The notes beneath the pieces were generated by a model that was not told the DNA's origin, did not search any database, and was given only the letters and a program-made list of their open reading frames with translations. 64,000 nucleotides of DNA from Rotaria sp. Silwood1 (Eukaryota > Rotifera > Eurotatoria > Philodinida > Philodinidae). Made by a program: the position numbers and the translations under genes. Location: contig CAJNOP010000013.1 of NCBI GenBank assembly GCA_905250075.1, positions 2,586,188 to 2,650,187 on the forward strand, written 5' to 3'. This document shows positions 50,095 to 61,327 of this stretch, in pieces; position 1 is the first letter of the stretch, and each line of letters begins with the position of its first letter.

Positions 50095-51168
50095 ATGGCG
50101 TCATCATTATCAAATGTTAAACAATCATGTGTAAAATGTGATAAAGGTGGTGGTATAGCTATATGTTCTGGATGTCAACAACAATTTTGTGTTAAACATT
50201 TTGTCGAACATCGACAAGACCTTGCAATACAAATGGATAATATTGGATAACAACATGATCTACTTCGACGTGATTTATTGAAAGAAAGTTCAGAATAGCC
50301 ATTTCTTACTCGTATTGATATATAGGAACAAGAATCAGTTACAAAAATTCAAGTGGCTGCCGAAGTAGCACGAGTTGATCTTCGAGAATTAATTGGTCGA
50401 ACAAAAAATGAATTGAAAGTATCAATAGATAAAATGACTAGTGAAATTCAATCAAGTCAAGAATCAGATGATTATACAGAAATTGATCTTAAAAAATGGT
50501 TACATAAATTACAAGAATTTCAAATGAAACTTGAAACACCAGTAAATGTAGATATTCTACTTGATAATCATTCACAAACATCAATTGATTTGATTAGAAT
50601 TAATCCTCAATTACATTCTTTTCCTCGACTATATTCATCGTTAGAACATAGTTTACCAGTTTCTGACAATTTAAATTTAACTTATACACAAGAAAGATTT
50701 GATAAGTTTTATGAACCAGTTATTTTATCAGAAAAAGGTCTTGCTGCTAAAAATATTAGTGATGATTATTCAAGAATATGTGGTACTAATCAATATTCAT
50801 CTGATGTACATCGTATTCATTTTCGAATCGGTGAACGTACAAATTCTTGTCCTTTTCTAGGTATTATTTCATCATTAGAAGGATTAAGTCTAAGAAAAAT
50901 TACATTACCATCAGCAAATGGATGGTCTGATTTAGATTATGTTGTTCTTAATGATAAAAGTCTAAGTACAAGTATCTCAAATAAAACTATTCAATCAGGT
51001 GATGAAGTAACATTAATATTAGATTGTGATAATCGAGAAATTCTACTTGATCATCATCGAACAAATAGACTTGTTCGTCAATCAATTGATATTCAAGAAT
51101 GTCCATTTCCATGGAAAATACTTGTGGCATTATCACCTCGAAATGGATCTATACATGTTCTTTGTTAA
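50095..51168 (+). pseudogene. B-box/SPRY-like copy 2 with three in-frame stops
   Basis: The frame from ATG 50095 (MASSLSNVKQSCVKC) stays collinear with copies 1 and 3 for 358 codons, with no frameshift. It is cut by TAA at 50248, TAG at 50296 and TAG at 50323, all in the first quarter between the zinc module and the coiled coil. The first stop aligns with Gln and the third with Trp of the WEQES motif kept in both paralogues; each is one transition away. The second falls where the paralogues have His. The remaining 271 codons after 50353 are open and include the SPRY-like region (HRIHFRIGE, GDEVTLILDCDNREILL, CPFPWKILVAL). It is most likely a recently silenced copy. A truncated product from an internal start cannot be excluded. 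Confidence 0.85.
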
Positions 51169-52178
51169 CAAAAAAACCTATATCCAATTAGTTTCTTGTT
51201 ATTGATAAGACATAAGAAAAAACATAATTCTATCAAAAGAATAATTTTTTCTAGCTTATATGTAAGCTAGATTTATAATAAATTTTGTCCGATAGATGTA
51301 TAACATTTATATATTTGCAATAAAAATTTCTCTTAGAATGTTGTGTTACTTAATTGTTAGACCTTACATATAGCGTACATTACTTCTGAATGTCTTAACC
51401 TAATATATAGTCATGATCATTGACAAAAGTCTGATATGCAGACGAAAATATGTTCTTAAGGACACGATCTTTTTCAACAAAATGTTAATCTAAAAGTAGT
51501 GAGAAAACAACAAACTGATTTAACCAAGAACAAAATCTAGCGATTGGCTATGTTTCAAATAGATAAGAGATTCTATTATAAAAAAGTTGTTCGTTTAACA
51601 GCATTAAATAAACATTATTATTACCATTCAATAGAGACAAATGATTTTCCTTTATAAAACAATATTTTTATTTCAAATAATGTGGCTAATAGTACTGATT
51701 CTATACATGTGTTCTAAAATAAACAGTATGCGACGACATATAGATTTTGTATAACAATATTTTGTATGTATATTGACATATTCAAACGTAAATACTACAA
51801 TGTTTATTATTGCACAGAAAAATTATAGAAGAATTGTTACTTAAACAGTCTCATCGTCTTTTTTTTCAAACCATTACATGTTTAATAGGAATTAACATGT
51901 CCATAGGCAACAATAGTTCGTATAAAAACATCTCTTTTGTTTTCAATTCTTTTTCTTACGAACTTTCAAACACATGGTATGAACAAAATATTTATTCGTT
52001 TTTTTTTGTTGTTTTATAATGTTTTCTTTTAATCGAGACTTCGTTTTTTTTTCTACTTACGGAACAAAAAACGACTAGAGTGGTTGAAGTACTGAAAGAA
52101 ATAACAAACTCATTGTAATAGGTAAAGATATGTGACTTGACAAAAATTATGATGCATATATTTTTCAGATCAAATATA
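51169..52178. other. Spacer between tandem B-box copies
   Basis: No gene; the 69-codon frame at 51810-52019 has no domain. A short intron-like segment (about 52121-52168, gtaaag...tttttcag) lies just before the next ATG and may be a 5'-UTR intron. Confidence 0.4.
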
Positions 52179-53255
52179 ATGGCATCAATAACTATAAAGA
52201 AAGCTTGTATTAAATGTAATAAAGGTGGAGGAACTGCAATGTGTTACGGATGTGAACAAGCATTTTGTACAAAACATTTTATTGAACATCGACAGGAACT
52301 TTCACAACAAATGGATAATATCGGTCAAGAACACGATATTTTATGTAGAGATTTAACATATGAGCAACCCACACATCCTCTTTTAGAACATATCAATCAA
52401 TGGGAACAAGAATCTATTATCAAGATTCAAATAGCAGCAAAATTAGCACGTAATGATCTTCAACAATTGTTTGACACAGCTAAAAATAACCTCAAAATGT
52501 TAATTAGTAAAATAACAGAAGAACTTCAATCTAGTCGAGAATCAGATGATTATACTGAACAAGATATCAAGAAATGGACTAATCAGCTACAAGAATTTCG
52601 TAAAATACTCAATAGTCCAATGACTATTAACATTGACTATGAAGATGACATTCAATCAGCTATTCGTTTGATTAAAGTGACTGATCAACAATCATCAGGT
52701 TTTTCGTGTCAAGCATCACAATTATATGAAATTAATAATTGGGTTTGTTGTAACGTGGAAAGATCTTTTCGTGAAAGATTCAATGATATATTCGGAAGAG
52801 TTATATTATCGGAAGGAGGCCTTCTAGCAACATGTTTAGGTGATTACTCAGACAGATCTTGTGTCGGTTGCATTGGTCGATATTCATCCGGAACACATTA
52901 TATTCGTTTTCGATTCGAGCATATCAACACAGATCATTATTCATTTTTTGGTATTGTTAATTCGTCGGAAAAAATAACAAAAGATATATTAAATTCAACT
53001 TCATTCTATGGTTGGTGGGATCTTATCTATAATGTTATAAGTGGTAAAAAACATAAATATGATTCAACTAAAATTATTCGAACAGGAGATGAAGTGACAT
53101 TCATACTAGATTGTGACAATCGACAAATTCAATTAGAACATCATCGAACAAAGAGAATTCTTAATTTAACTATTAATATTCAATTATGTGCATTTCCTTG
53201 GAAAATTATCGTTTTATTACTGGGCAAAGATGATTGTGTAAGAATTCTTCATTAA
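52179..53255 (+). CDS. B-box-like zinc-finger / coiled-coil / SPRY-like protein, copy 3 (358 aa)
   Basis: I start at ATG 52179 (MASITIKKACIKC), which lines up with the starts of both paralogues. The open frame continues upstream to 52137, but that part looks like a 5'-UTR intron end. The zinc module (CIKCNKGGGTAMC, CEQAFC, HFIEH) has the same CxxC-x7-CxxC-x4-C-x2-H-x3-H spacing as copy 1. A helical region follows (HINQWEQESIIKIQIAAK, ITEELQSSRESDDYTEQDIK). The SPRY-like C-terminus has GRYSSGTHYIRFRFE, SFFGIV, FYGWWDL, GDEVTFILDCDNRQIQL and FPWKIIVLL. It is intact, single-exon and in tandem with the broken copy 2, about 1 kb apart. TRIM-like proteins without RING act in signalling or innate recognition in other animals; no role can be assigned here. 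Confidence 0.87.
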   Translation: MASITIKKACIKCNKGGGTAMCYGCEQAFCTKHFIEHRQELSQQMDNIGQEHDILCRDLTYEQPTHPLLEHINQWEQESIIKIQIAAKLARNDLQQLFDTAKNNLKMLISKITEELQSSRESDDYTEQDIKKWTNQLQEFRKILNSPMTINIDYEDDIQSAIRLIKVTDQQSSGFSCQASQLYEINNWVCCNVERSFRERFNDIFGRVILSEGGLLATCLGDYSDRSCVGCIGRYSSGTHYIRFRFEHINTDHYSFFGIVNSSEKITKDILNSTSFYGWWDLIYNVISGKKHKYDSTKIIRTGDEVTFILDCDNRQIQLEHHRTKRILNLTINIQLCAFPWKIIVLLLGKDDCVRILH

Positions 53256-53680
53256 AATGTCAGTGACAATTTTAATTATTTTATTCTGCAATAAAAGCAT
53301 ACGAAACGAGAAGTACTTAAATGTTACGGAGTTTCTTTTATTAAGCGAGGATGAACATGTTGGTCAAGGTTATAAAAAGAACATGAGCATTTCTTTGAAA
53401 GATTCTATAGTACAGTTGAACATAAAAGTTTTATCGACGACTAGAGTAACAAAATAAAAGTTATACAATAAAACATATAGTACGATCTCTACCTCACATC
53501 CACATCCTCAATTTTATTCTAGTCGTAACATGCTGTATATTGCATAGCATAAATACGAACATAAATTATGAATCAAGTTTACGATAAATTATGGAATCTA
53601 AAGGGTTCGCATTTGAGTATTTATAGTCGTGAAAGTACTGTCAGTAAACCGTATGGAGCTGTTTACAGTTCGTATACGAA
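53256..53680. other. 3' flank of B-box copy 3
   Basis: No gene. A small C-rich scrap (ctcacatccacatcctc, about 53493-53509) resembles the telomere-like modules downstream. Confidence 0.4.
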
Positions 53681-53827
53681 GGCGTGGGTGTAGGTGCGGA
53701 TCTCCGTCTCATCAACGTCTCCACACACACCCACACCCTTCCTATTAGATAACTATCTGATGACGCCTGGCAGGGTATAAACACATGTGGTAGATGCACA
53801 TGCTCTCCCATACCCATACACACCCTG
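53681..53827. repeat. Telomere-like G-rich/C-rich hairpin module 1
   Basis: A G-rich run (ggcgtgggtgtaggtg) is followed within 40 bp by its C-rich counterpart (cacacacccacaccc). A further C-rich piece (cccatacccatacacaccc) lies at about 53808-53826. The units are degenerate GGGTGT/ACACCC. Similar modules lie at 61328 and 63162. Confidence 0.65.
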
Positions 53828-54333
53828 TTCATTAGGTTCATAATTATATTGTACAATTAAAATAGGTATTTGTTTGACGCTTCCCAAGTACTCATTTCGG
53901 ATTCTCCAATACTAGTAAGTATTGATGTTTTCAAGTTAATCACCTGCGTAAAGATATTCATCGAAAAGTAAAACCTGTTTACGTTTTGTAGTTTCAATTA
54001 TCGTGTACACTTTTAATTCGAGTTTGTACAGTCAATTAGAACAAATGAAGGAAGAAACAAATTTGCAAGTTTTTTCTGATTCCTTTGTCATTATAGCTAA
54101 TCGATAGCGGCTGTTCGACATTATCCTCTATTATCAAATTAATCTTGTCTAACTATCGTAATCAGAGATTCTTATTCGTTTGGACCATCCTCTGGAAAAC
54201 ATGAGTAGTGATTCACTTCTACGATGCCTCTATTTATTGCTAAAACGTTGAAAATTATAGCACAAAGCGTGCAAATCCATTCTCTTGTGTTGTATCTGAT
54301 CATAGGGAGAAATGAAAATATACTAAGAATATA

Positions 54334-55061
54334 CAGTAAGCGCCATAAGTGGATCCGCGCTCTTTTTGATATTGAACAATGACCTTTGTTTTATCTTTTT
54401 GCTTTGTCTGAAAGGACTATTTATAGTTATCATCGCATATAAATAGGAGCATTTATATACCTTCTGTTATCAATTTATAACTTAATAAAAGAATAGGCGG
54501 TGTCGGCTTAGTATTAGCATTGGCATTAATTAATACTAATTCTACAAACGCCACGCCTAGGGGCAGCAAGATGGAGCAAAAGTGTTGAAACAAAAAAAGA
54601 TGCGCAAGGCGTATCTGCATAGAATGACTGCATTAAAATTTTCATTTTAATAGATAATAATGGAACATATTTTGCAAGAAATGCATTATATCATTTGTTT
54701 TGGGTGTTAAAATTCATATTTCTCAATTATTATATGCATAAAGGTATATTATAACAAAATGATCACAACTATCATATGCAGGTACGCCTTGCGCATCTTT
54801 TTTGTTCCAACACTTTTGCTCCTTCTTGCTGTCCCTAGGCGTGGCGTTTGTAGAATTAGTATTAATTAATGCCAATGCTAATACTAAGCCGACACTCCCT
54901 ATTCTTTTATTAAGTTATAAATTGATAACAGAAGGTATATAAATGCTCCTATTTATATGCGATGATAACTATAAATAGTCCTTCCAGACAAAGCAAAAAG
55001 ATAAAACAAAGGTCATTGTTCAATATCAAGAAGAGCGCGGGTCCACTTATAGCGCTTACCG
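54334..55061. mobile_element. 728-bp TA-flanked element with ~287-bp terminal inverted repeats
   Basis: The left TIR (54334 to about 54620) and right TIR (about 54776 to 55061) are near-perfect reverse complements. The ends read CAGTAAGCGCCATAAGTGGA and, from the other side, CGGTAAGCGCTATAAGTGGA. Each end is flanked by TA (54332-54333, 55062-55063). About 155 bp of unique AT-rich sequence lies between, with no ORF. TA duplication and ends near CAG suggest a non-autonomous pogo/Tc1-mariner-superfamily element. The high arm identity indicates recent activity. Confidence 0.88.
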
Positions 55062-55352
55062 TATATGTTCAAATCATTTGTTGATAATTCGAATGGTTAA
55101 GCTTTTTTTGTTCTTGGAGACTACCGTACTGAACAAGTCTCAGACGGCTTGTTATTTTCATACCAAATATTTCTTGTTTCAATACCATAAATGTCATATC
55201 TGATTATAATAAACAGATGCATTCTATCTTTTTTTTTTCATCAATTATTTTTCTAAAGCATGTATTATTTCTAGTAATATTTTATTGCGGGTACATAATA
55301 AAATTACTCTTGATGGGTAACATGATTCGTTTTGTTCGTTTGTTCATTTATT

Positions 55353-55960
55353 CTAGTTGTTTTTCTGGTGGCTATTTAAAGAACAACTAGTTGTACGAAA
55401 TTCTGATAATGAAGCCAAGCATATACGTGGATATAAATATGTAATATAATCTCGAAGCATAAATGTCCAATGTAAAAGTATTGCCACTTCATCCTGTGGT
55501 AAACCATTTTGAACAGCAAAGATTAATGTTGTCCATGGACTTTTGCAAATCAAATAAAGCATAGAAGTAGATAACAATTGAATAGTCATTTTTCGCCATA
55601 GACAATGAATTGGACGAGAAACATTGAAGATGATAATGGTGAAATTTGAAGTAATTTGATGAACTAAACGTTTCCACACTCGGAAAATAACGTTATTCAA
55701 CGCACAAGAATTGAAAAAAACTTCATATGTAGCATTATACAATGAATCTTCATAGAATGCACCAAAAATAATTACAATATAGTGTGAAAAAACAATAGAT
55801 GAATATCCATAAATAATGGTAGGTAATGAACGAACGAACGTTTGATATTTGTTGAAACCCATCGATTATTAAAAATAAGTATATGCTTTTCAATAGTTGC
55901 CAAGACAATGAGTAATATTTGAGTAGCATATCCATGTGTAAGAACAACAATCAAAAAATC
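55353..55960 (-). pseudogene. Rhodopsin-family (class A) GPCR remnant
   Basis: On the minus strand the sequence begins inside a receptor, around TM3/intracellular loop 2 (TIEKHILIFNNRWVSTNIKR). It then shifts frame near 55820 and continues through TM4-TM7. Landmarks are WRKMTIQLLSTSMLYLI (TM6 entry), SPWTTLIFAVQNGLP and TYLYPRICLASLSEF (the TM7 NPxxY-like region, here YLYPRI). The C-terminal tail ends at 55353. TM1-TM2 are missing and no start exon is visible, so it is a 5'-truncated, frameshifted copy. The pattern is that of the large bdelloid orphan GPCR family, recalled from experience rather than searched. Confidence 0.8.
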
Positions 55961-58004
55961 AGATTAAAATTGATTTTTCCATATAAATCGGAAAAATTCG
56001 ATTTAATACAGTACATTTTGATTAAATTCCATAAAATAATAGATTAAAATAGATTGTTTATTGATGATAAACCGCCGGTTTGTATTCGATTCGAATCACA
56101 TGGGTTCTCCTAAATTGAGCAATCGTCCTCATTTGTCCAGATTCAGTTCAGAAGATCGCTTTGAATGGCTTTAAAGTTTTATAGAAGAAAAGAAATCATC
56201 GCGTTACTAGATTTCCATATAGTTATTCGCCGGAGTTTTATAGCAAATAATAGTATATAAGAATCCACTTGGTATCATGTTATAGAAAGTTCATGTTTTT
56301 AAGACTTTAGAGAACATTTACTAGAGATTTTCACGCTTTCAATTGTCTGATGCAGTTTTTAGTATAATTTTACGCAACTTCAGTCCTAATAATGCGTGCT
56401 TCGACGAAGGCAGCTGAGTTTTATTTTTTCTTAAAAACTTCGAACTATTCGAAATGATTTTTCCTGTAAAGTCTTGACAAATGAACATGATTGCTTTATT
56501 TGGGAGAAAATAGTTCAAAAAATAGGTTTACTACTTTATTGTTTGTTTTTAAGGTAATATATGAGTAATTATTGATCTTTCAGCACCATGTTACAGTCAT
56601 ATAGTGATCATGGATGTCACTTTTTATATCTCTGTTCTACCTAGAATGATTTTGGTACTGATGTTATCGCTGACCTACATTATTTATGAGCTACCTGCAG
56701 AACAATTTTCGAATGTTTAACTCTCATAGAAACTAAGATCTGGGGGGGAGATACTTTTAATCAGTAGTGTAGCTTATTCATTGCTTGCCCCTCATATTAA
56801 GAATAGGGCTTCTAATTAGGAAAAACTTAATTATTCGCCAATCGTCGCTGATTACTCTAATCATTTTTATTTTATTTGACTTGATAGACACTTTTGCACG
56901 CAGGGATATACATAAATGCATAGATTGATCGAGAAATTTCTTAATAAGAAAGGAGACTCTTGATATCTCTAAAGAACTTGTTCAAATTGGGAACATCGTC
57001 TGTACCTACATCAATTGATAGGCGAACGCTCTGAAACATGTCAATTTTCAATTCAACAGAGTGAAATATACAATCAATTCGAACTCTTAGGTCATAATGA
57101 AAAGCAGTGAATTCTATGAATGATCTATTTAGTTTTCTACTCGTCTGATTTCTTTACCGTCCATTACCAGATCAGAATGAAGTTAGTAATGATAACACTC
57201 TTCCCCTAGAAAATTTCAAACTTTTTCTTGTCATGCTTTGACAACGATATTTTCTTCTTCAGACTACGATCAACTTGATAGAATATATTGATACAGACGT
57301 ATGCAAGCAAAACATTCTTTTCTCGTTCTGTTCTTTTCTTACAGTAGTGAGACAGAAAAAAAAGCCAACCAGTCGATTGTACTGATTACTCTCTTACCGC
57401 GTTCTAGCGTTAAGAGAACAAAAAAAAAAAAGAACGAAAATGTTTCGAATGTGTGTTTACTATGATAACAGTTTCATGAAGGGAAATTCATTGCTGGAGG
57501 ATCATGAGAAAAATTAAAATTTGCCAACGAAGAATATGGTTGTTTTCAATCAGTTCGATAGATTCTTTCTAGACAATAAAAATCGATCTGAAGAAGCATG
57601 TTATAGAAAAACTCAAAGAAGAACCACGATTGTTCAAAGACAAAATTTTCTTCTTGAAAGTCTCAATTATAATATTTGTTTGACGATCATGAACGTCCAT
57701 CTATAATAATAAAAAATATCAATTTATTAAAATAAAATAAAAAAGCAACTATAACTAATTTTTATCGAAACAAACATCATTCTTGCATAACTTCTTTCTA
57801 GTTTTAGCCATAAGCTGAATAAAACGTACTTTGCGATCAGATTTTTTTCTCTACACGTGCGTAAAACGAGTAAAAATACGACGAGATAAAAAAAAATATT
57901 TCATCATATTTATTCATATTCTATTTGGAGAAGGAATATAGTCTTTATTTTCTCAGTGTCTTTTACGTCAATTACTATTTTGTCTTACTATTGACGCTAC
58001 TAAG
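55961..58004. other. Intergenic stretch
   Basis: No supportable gene; the 61-codon frame at 57521-57706 lacks domains. A short G run (gggggggag) lies near 56741. There is no obvious inverted repeat. Confidence 0.4.
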
Positions 58005-58789
58005 ATGAGCACGCTTCAATCGATTTCTACATTGGTCAAAATTGATCATGCTGATGTAAAGCAAGCCTATCAGGTTTGATCTTTCAAAATTATTCTAAGT
58101 TAAAATGATATTGATTTTCCAAATTTTAGAATTATGTCTTAGCGGAAGGCAATCTTGACGAACAAAAACGTTGGAGTAATGAATTCCGATGGGGACTTGC
58201 TCGACATAGTGTAGCCGAAGAACTCGTTGTCTATCCAGCTTTTGAAAAGTATTTGGGTGCCGAGGGAAAGCAAATAGCACATCAAGATCGTGCTGAACAT
58301 CAAGAAGTAAATCCTGTTTTTTGTGCTTTTCACAAGCTTTGTTCTCATTTTAAATAGCTCAAAGAGCTCTTGAAAAAGCTCGAAACAATATCGGTGTCCG
58401 ATCCAAGTTATCGTGTGACATTCGACAAACTTGTAGGATTTTTAACATCACATATTACGGGGTAGAGATACATCCATTTTTCTTTTCTTTCTTTTAATCT
58501 TTCTTTTCTGCATACAGTGAAGAACAAAACGATTATCCTAAACTTGAAAATGCAATCACACCTGAACAAAGTGATTCACTTGCTCGATCATACGAACGAA
58601 CCAAAATGTTCGTTCCTACGCGGTATATTGTTTTCTCTCTCATCGTCCTTTGCTATGCATCTATCATACTTATATAGATCTCACCCGAATGCGCCTGACA
58701 AGCCGCCTTTTGAAACAGTTGTTGGTCTTCTAACAGCTCCAATTGATAAACTTCGAGACTTATTCAGCAAATTTCCTGTTGACAAATGA
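58005..58789 (+). CDS. Hemerythrin-like HHE-domain protein (188 aa, 5 exons)
   Basis: Exons: 58005-58073, 58130-58306, 58358-58461, 58518-58622, 58678-58789 (567 nt). Candidate iron-binding residues follow the HHE four-helix pattern: His15 (KIDHADV), His49 and Glu53 (ARHSVAEEL), His80 and Glu82 (AEHQELKELL), and His114 with Glu118/Glu119 (TSHITGEEQ). The C-terminal part (PPFETVVGLLTAPIDKLRDL) is a family-typical tail with a final amphipathic helix. HHE proteins bind a di-iron centre and serve in O2, NO or metal handling and stress responses. There is no signal peptide, so it is probably cytosolic. Such single-domain proteins are common in fungi and bacteria and patchy in animals, so foreign origin is possible, but the four short introns show it is fully domesticated if so. 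Confidence 0.9.
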
Positions 58790-59580
58790 ACTCGATCAAT
58801 ATATAAAACGATAGTTATATATACAAGCCTATCTATATAATGTTTATTTTGTAACGTTCATTCTATAATAAATCAGCTATTTTTTCGAGCAGTTTATGAA
58901 GCTATATCTCGTATTACAAATAATTTGATAGAATATGCTTTTTATCAGTAAAGTGAGTTAGATGTTAATATTGAGATTGATTGATTTAGAAAACCTTGTC
59001 TAATGATAGGAAATTAGGAACACATTTATAGCATATTTTCGTATTTTGAAAAGTTTTAAGCAAGTTATATGTCGCGTCGTACGTTTACTTGATGTCATCT
59101 TCTGTATATATAACAATTTCTAAGGGTTCAATGTTGGATGTTTGTTATTGGAATCATTTTCCTGATTTTCCTCAACGGTATCTATACTAATTCAATCATG
59201 AATCATTTCGCTCTATCGAAGAACCATGTTTTTGGAAAGTATATTTGTTTTCACGAGCTTTATCATTAATTATGTTCATTTTTCAGTTTCCTAATATAAA
59301 TGTAAGCTCTTAGTTACATTTCGATTTTCATGACTGTGAATGCATTAAAGCAAATGTTTCAATTAATACATCATAATACATGAAATTGACCCCAAAAGTA
59401 ATAACTAACAAATAAATGAAGAAAAGAAAAAGTTTTCCTCAATTAACATTTAGACTCTACATTCTATTGAGAGTGCATTTAATGATCGTCTCACTATATG
59501 GAACTTTATAATCATAAATGTATTGTTCTTTTTTTATACTACATGTGAAGCACTAGAACAGGAAGTTAACATATAGGCGA
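58790..59580. other. Intergenic stretch
   Basis: AT-rich 3' flank of the HHE gene. A possible polyA signal aataaa lies near 58868. No other feature was seen. Confidence 0.4.
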
Positions 59581-60232
59581 ATTCATGGACATCCAAGTAC
59601 TTTTTTGGAAAAAGTGTTTTTCATCAAATTTTATATGGTGATTCGATGAAAAGGGGAGGGCAGAAAATAGTTTTTACAGAAAAAAAATTGTGACTTCTAT
59701 CTAAAATAATGAAGATTTGTATCCTTTTTTAGGAGCATCTAAGGGCTGTCATACACATTATTACAACGTTTAAGGTTCATATTTTGCCCAACGATACAGT
59801 ATCATTAGACTAGCATAACTTCTAAAGGATTCCTTTTTCATTGTTTTATGACCAAGATACAAGACTTTTATGAAATTCTAATACTACGCGCGCGCTGTAA
59901 AAAAATGTGTTTTTGGGCAAAGTTATGCAAAAGTCGTGCTTCTTTAAAATCTTATATCTTGGTCATAATACATTGAAAAAAAGAAGCCTTTGGAGATTAT
60001 TCTAGTCTAATGGTTCGGTATCATTGGGTAAAATTTGAGCCTTAAAGATTGTAATAACGCATATGACACTACTTAGATATTCCAAAAAACGATGCAAATC
60101 TCCAGTATTTTAGATAGAAGTCACAATTTTTTCCGACCAAAGCCAGTTTTGTCCATCTTCCGTTGAATCAGTGCATAAAATTCATTAAAAAACACTTTCC
60201 CAAAATGTGGTTGGATATCCATGGATTCAGCC
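59581..60232. repeat. Long diverged palindrome (foldback element)
   Basis: The arms of about 300 bp (59581-59880 and 59945-60232) pair throughout with moderate divergence. Ttttagatagaagtcacaat at 60109 complements attgtgacttctatctaaaa at 59687. Tcttggtcataa at 59956 complements ttatgaccaagata near 59847. The outer ends share ggatatccatgg/catggacatcc. The centre is about 65 bp and includes cgcgcgcg. There is no ORF. Confidence 0.85.
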
Positions 60233-60838
60233 AAAGTTTCGTAGGTGAGAAAAATATTTTTAAATTGAAGTTTGCAAACTGTTTCATTTATGTCTTGGTT
60301 ATCGAAACTAAAAGGAGGAAGCCAATCTATTTAGCTTATAATTAAACCTTCAAGGTACCAGAAGATGATCTGGTTGCAGATAAAAGTTGAATAACTTGAA
60401 TTTGTAATCAATTTTTCAATTTATCATCGTTTCTTTTTGATATGTTAATCTTGACTAATTGCTGATGTTTATCTTCAATTTCGCTCATATTTTACTTTGA
60501 TTACGGCAAATTTTTCTGCATAAAACGAACAAGTTTTCATGTTTACACAATTTTTCTTATTATCTTTTCCTTTATTATCAAAATTATTAGAAATTTTTAA
60601 TTTGCATTAATCTATTTCAAAGAATAAAAAGTTGTTAGCACAATCCGTATGAGGTTAAAATGTGAGACACAAAAGAATTGTTATTACTAATTAATAGCAA
60701 CAGCATATTTAACACATGGTTTTAAACTACTACTGTGTATACTACTGGCAAGGAAGAAACAGCAAATTCCGGGACTCCGAGGGACCCCACTGGGCTCCGC
60801 TTTTCTCTCGACTTCTGGAGTCTATGCTATTGTAAAAC

Positions 60839-61035
60839 CTGCTCCCTTGGACCCTCCAGGTGTACTATAGAAGGTACCCTTAGATTCTCCAGGGTTACTT
60901 TACGGGAGTACCCTTGAGCCTTTCAGAGGTACAATACGGAGTACTCTTGGGTCTTCCAGGGGTGTCTTAGTCGGGTGTCCTTAGATCCTCAAGGACTGTA
61001 ATAGAGAGTATACCTTTGGATCTTCAATGGCTATC
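60839..61035. repeat. 34-bp minisatellite, about six degenerate units
   Basis: Units of 33-35 bp follow each other. Each begins with a gtaccctt/gtactctt/tgtcctta-type block, then gga/aga and a tcttccagg-like block. Examples start at 60874, 60908, 60941 and 60976. The units diverge from each other by a third or more. The tract and its flanks (60740-61240) are notably richer in G and C than the surrounding DNA. Confidence 0.7.
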
Positions 61036-61327
61036 CTGTATGCTGCCAGTGAGTCTTCATTGGCTCTCCTACAGGATCACCTAAGGCGCTCAACAGTGAT
61101 GGTGTGGCGTCGTGCGAAGCCTTTGAGGCTTTAGTTTTATGATTAGTGCTGTAAAAAGCAGTAGAGAACCAGCCTCGATGCTGGTGCTTGTTCTTCCGTT
61201 TGCAGCACTTAGGTATTCTACCATCCGCTCTGAAGTGCAGATTCAATGACTTTATTCAAGTCTTAGTTCTCCGAATATGGATCAAAAGAATGTTTAGTTT
61301 TCCATACGCTTGAAGTATTACTATACG
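61036..61327. other. GC-richer spacer between minisatellite and telomere-like module
   Basis: The 71-codon minus frame (61031-61246) has no domain and probably reflects base composition. No tRNA or other RNA fold was established by eye. Confidence 0.35.

Noticed and set aside
50095..51168. Ciliate-type genetic code (TAR as Gln) to explain the stops in B-box copy 2
   Set aside because: One stop aligns with Trp and another with His, other genes end normally at TAA/TAG/TGA, and Gln is CAA/CAG everywhere else.
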